This document shows positions 6,350 through 7,962 of a DNA stretch of 7,962 nucleotides, one piece after another (positions within the stretch are counted from its first letter, which is position 1; every line of letters begins with the position of its first letter). Source of the stretch: Bradyrhizobium sp. (GTDB lineage Bacteria; Pseudomonadota; Alphaproteobacteria; Rhizobiales; Xanthobacteraceae); contig JAQGKJ010000801.1 in assembly GCA_028290165.1 (NCBI GenBank), forward strand, positions 1 to 7,962, given 5' to 3'. Below the pieces are notes generated by a model. That model saw only the letters and a list, made by a program, of their open reading frames with translations, did not search any database and was not told the origin of the DNA. The translations under genes were made by a program, and so were the position numbers.

Positions 6350-6545
6350 TTGCGGGGCCACGCGCGGAAGAGGAAGCAGTGGCGTCTCGAGATCAAGGCG
6401 GACGGCTACCGGTGATCTGGACATGGCTTTCCGTCATCGTCGTTCTCATCGGCGCGGAATTCAACGCCGAGATAGAGCATCAATCGCAACCCGGATAGGA
6501 CGGGGTGCGCCAAAGCCGATGGGATCTCACAGCGCTGAAGTGCCG
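6350..6545 (+). pseudogene. Remnant of a YihY/BrkB-family membrane protein (C-terminus)
   Basis: One frame reads IWTWLSVIVVLIGAEFNAEI then EHQ, ending TAG at 6496-6498; it is the last membrane helix and start of the cytoplasmic tail of YihY/virulence-factor-BrkB proteins (once called ribonuclease BN). The tail motif GAPKPMGSHSAE follows in another frame, so a frameshift lies near 6490-6500. Just upstream, in a third frame, GHARKRKQWRLE resembles the YGPSR..xWRW loop that normally sits about 40 residues earlier, suggesting an internal deletion around 6400-6410. The first five helices are gone. The family is a multi-pass inner-membrane protein of unsettled function. Confidence 0.68.
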
Positions 6546-6815
6546 ACCGGTAGCCGGCCTCAGTCAAAGCCCGAAGCCTCAGCCGCAACCAGCGCGAGCG
6601 GCAAAGAAAGGGCAATCGAGAATGAAAATCAATCATGTCGCGCATGTCGCGGACCCCATATTTGCATTGATGGCTATCAATTTCGGTCAAGTTTCTTTTG
6701 TGTTCCAGTTTGGCTGAAACGATTGCGGCTCACCGTTTGAATTAGCGAAACCGTGTGATCAGTGGAACGCGGCGCGAAGGCCCGGATTGATCAGAAGACG
6801 GCCAAGGAGGACGCT
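6546..6815. other. Unassigned stretch before the small hydrophilic gene
   Basis: No gene recognised. A plus frame ends at 6715-6717 with MKINHVAHVADPIFALMAIN and a hydrophobic tail; it has GAGA but no good ribosome-binding site. The region is more AT-rich from 6620 to 6745 than its flanks and likely contains the promoter of the gene at 6816. Confidence 0.35.
6804..6810 (+). promoter_or_regulatory. Near-perfect Shine-Dalgarno of the small hydrophilic gene
   Basis: AAGGAGG lies five bases before the ATG at 6816 and is the strongest ribosome-binding site in the window. It decides the start over an in-frame ATG at 6762. Confidence 0.8.
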
Positions 6816-7007
6816 ATGGCAAAAGAGCAGGACCGAGCACGGAACAAGGGCCTGAGTGCGACCCCGCATACCAAGGGAGATGCTCCACAGCACCGAGGCG
6901 GCGATGCGGCGCGCAAAGCACAGCGCTGGGGCGGTGGCAACAAGGCGAGTAAAGGGCCGGTCACCAAAACCGACCGAAGAAATCAGAACTCGAGTGCGAA
7001 AAGTTAA
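6816..7007 (+). CDS. Small, highly charged hydrophilic protein of unknown function
   Basis: A 63-residue protein beginning MAKEQDRARNKG and ending NQNSSAKS. It has no hydrophobic segment and no Cys, is rich in Lys, Arg, Gly, Ala, Asp, Gln and Asn, and is therefore predicted to be disordered and soluble. Its calculated charge is clearly positive by eye (about sixteen Lys/Arg against six Asp/Glu). Composition recalls small hydrophilic stress or DNA/RNA-associated peptides, but I do not see a KGG repeat or other named motif and do not assign a family. A near-perfect ribosome-binding site with ideal spacing argues that it is really translated. Upstream in the same frame, MERGAKARIDQKTAKEDA adds 18 residues from 6762 but lacks a site. 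The dead hydrolase copy faces it convergently. Confidence 0.62.
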   Translation: MAKEQDRARNKGLSATPHTKGDAPQHRGGDAARKAQRWGGGNKASKGPVTKTDRRNQNSSAKS

Positions 7008-7029
7008 ACACAATGCACACAGCTCCTGG

Positions 7030-7608
7030 TATTGGCGGCAGGTCCATTTGATGAGCTCGATCTACTCTGAAAAGCGATTGCGGTAGAGCGCCATCAGCGC
7101 ATCGTGGCCGGCGTAAGACGAACTACATAGGGCCCTTTACTATAACGACCCAAAAGTCGAGATCGATCGCAATCAAGTACAGTTGCGAGTCGCAGACACC
7201 TGTTTCGGAGCCGGTGATTACAACTGTGCTGATATTGTTCTGCGACAGAAAGAAATGACGCAAGTGGGGATTCGGTAAACGCCGAATAAGCCGGCTTATC
7301 GACAACCTTAGCCGGAGGAACAAACCGCGCGAGTGCCGGAATAAGGTCCAGCTCGGACAAAGGAAGTTCCGCACGGGTAGTGCATTTCCATTCACTGCCA
7401 GCGGCCGGGCCTGTCATAGGCGTACATGGGCGTAACAAAGCGGGTGAACATAGTTCGCGGGTTGTACCGCCCGTTATCTCCTAACCGACCGCAGCACGCG
7501 CACCATACATGGTGTAAGCCAAATACCGCCCGCCGCAAAGATGTTGTGCATGTCGGCGCAGATATGCACCGCGTCTGTTATTGCTTCGAGAACCCCAGTA
7601 TCGCTCAT
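7030..7608 (-). pseudogene. Decayed second copy of the isochorismatase-family cysteine hydrolase
   Basis: This is a full-length but broken paralogue of the gene at 3788-4396, in the opposite orientation. From ATG at 7608 it reads MSDTGVLEAITDAVHICADM (catalytic Asp kept), then a stop TAA at 7474-7476. Other frames give TMFTRFVTPMYAYDRPGRW, TRAELPLSELDLIPALARF and VVDKPAYSAFTESPLASF (catalytic Lys kept), STVVITGSETGVC (catalytic Cys kept) with IAIDLDFWVVIVK, and YAGHDALMALYRNRFSE, a stop TAG at 7062-7064, and IELIK. At least four frame changes or stops interrupt it. In the 44-residue block from TRAEL to FLS I count 34 identities with the intact copy, so the two diverged as proteins before, or early in, the decay of this one. 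It cannot yield an active enzyme. Confidence 0.88.
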
Positions 7609-7962
7609 GGCCCATCAGTTCTTTCGTGCGGGAAAGAGGTGGAAACATGCTTCTCATTTTCGGAGTAGCAGGTCCTGCTGCACTTGGGGTTTCAGTACTT
7701 TTTCGGATTCCCGAAAACGGCGATGGTGCGTTAACAGTGCGGCGGACTGTGCTCGCAACTTTGCTGGCCAGGCGCTTACTGCGATCGCCCAGCAGGTGGC
7801 CCGCGCCAGGGCAAGTTGAATGTGTTTTCAACCTGCGCAGCTATTTCGAAAATAGCCCCGGTCTTTATTGCAAGGCTAAGCTTAAGTGTGACCATACGGA
7901 AGTTTGGAAGTCTTAAAAGATCACAAGCTCACGCGGGAACACTTTTGCTGCTGGAGGCTTGG
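7609..7962. other. Unassigned right end of the window
   Basis: No gene is confidently recognised. A plus-strand frame from ATG 7647 (GAGGTGG about five bases before) to TAA 7914-7916 would make 89 residues starting MLLIFGVAGPAALGVSVLF, a plausible single membrane helix, followed by RIPENGDGALTVRRTVLA and a less protein-like Cys-containing tail. It could be a small membrane protein or the frameshifted remnant of a larger one. Evidence is too thin to call it a gene (about 0.2). Confidence 0.3.

Noticed and set aside
6246..6740. 164-codon plus-strand open frame
   Set aside because: Arg/Ser-rich low-information sequence; only its GAPKPMGSHSAE part is meaningful, as one frame of the BrkB remnant.
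7481..7831. 116-codon minus-strand frame overlapping the start of the dead hydrolase
   Set aside because: Out of frame with the recognised hydrolase reading (MSDTGVLEAITDAVH), Ser/Arg/Pro rich, no family motif.
1..7962. CRISPR array, tRNA or rRNA genes, phage or toxin-antitoxin modules
   Set aside because: I saw no regularly spaced repeats, no cloverleaf-like sequence and no conserved rRNA stretch, nor any recognisable toxin, antitoxin or phage structural motif.

Overview
This window looks like a decaying accessory region of an alphaproteobacterium, most likely a Hyphomicrobiales member (Bradyrhizobium/Nitrobacter/Mesorhizobium-like). That placement is an inference. It rests on the moderately high GC content, the alphaproteobacterial style of the proteins, and the gene set: an unusual ROK kinase, a DUF1931 histone-fold protein, a short cysteine hydrolase, and a small protein often mislabelled as a glucan branching enzyme in rhizobia. 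I could not run a database search, so all family names come from motifs read by eye.

Only five genes look intact or intact as far as visible. They are a zinc alcohol dehydrogenase that runs off the left edge (minus, 1-536), a ROK-type sugar kinase (minus, 1913-2992), an isochorismatase-like cysteine hydrolase (plus, 3788-4396), a DUF1931 double histone-fold protein (minus, 5534-5992) and a 63-residue very hydrophilic protein (plus, 6816-7007). Between them lie gene corpses: the cytoplasmic tail of an APC amino-acid permease (905-1485), a small conserved protein broken by frameshifts (3117-3460), the last membrane helices of an NRAMP metal transporter (4455-4710), an IS5-like transposase scrap (4987-5295), the end of a YihY/BrkB membrane protein (6350-6545), and a full-length but broken second copy of the cysteine hydrolase in opposite orientation (7030-7608). 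Several remaining stretches of 200-430 bases show nothing I can name.

The intact genes do not form an operon; each is surrounded by debris and they alternate in strand. They resemble the stress- and reserve-related genes that rhizobia often carry together (sugar phosphorylation, aldehyde or alcohol oxidation, amide or isochorismate-type hydrolysis, DNA compaction), but joint function is inference only.

The most interesting point is the ROK kinase. Its motifs come in a permuted order: the segment that is normally C-terminal in ROK proteins (the GGG strand and the DDAGLIG helix) precedes the normally N-terminal phosphate-binding DIGGTNIR motif, and the protein ends just after the second phosphate motif GTGLG. 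This looks like a natural circular permutation of the ROK fold, also lacking the usual ROK zinc motif. The second is the inverted pair of hydrolase paralogues, one alive and one dead. The third is an intact bacterial histone-fold gene kept within a stretch that is otherwise eroding.
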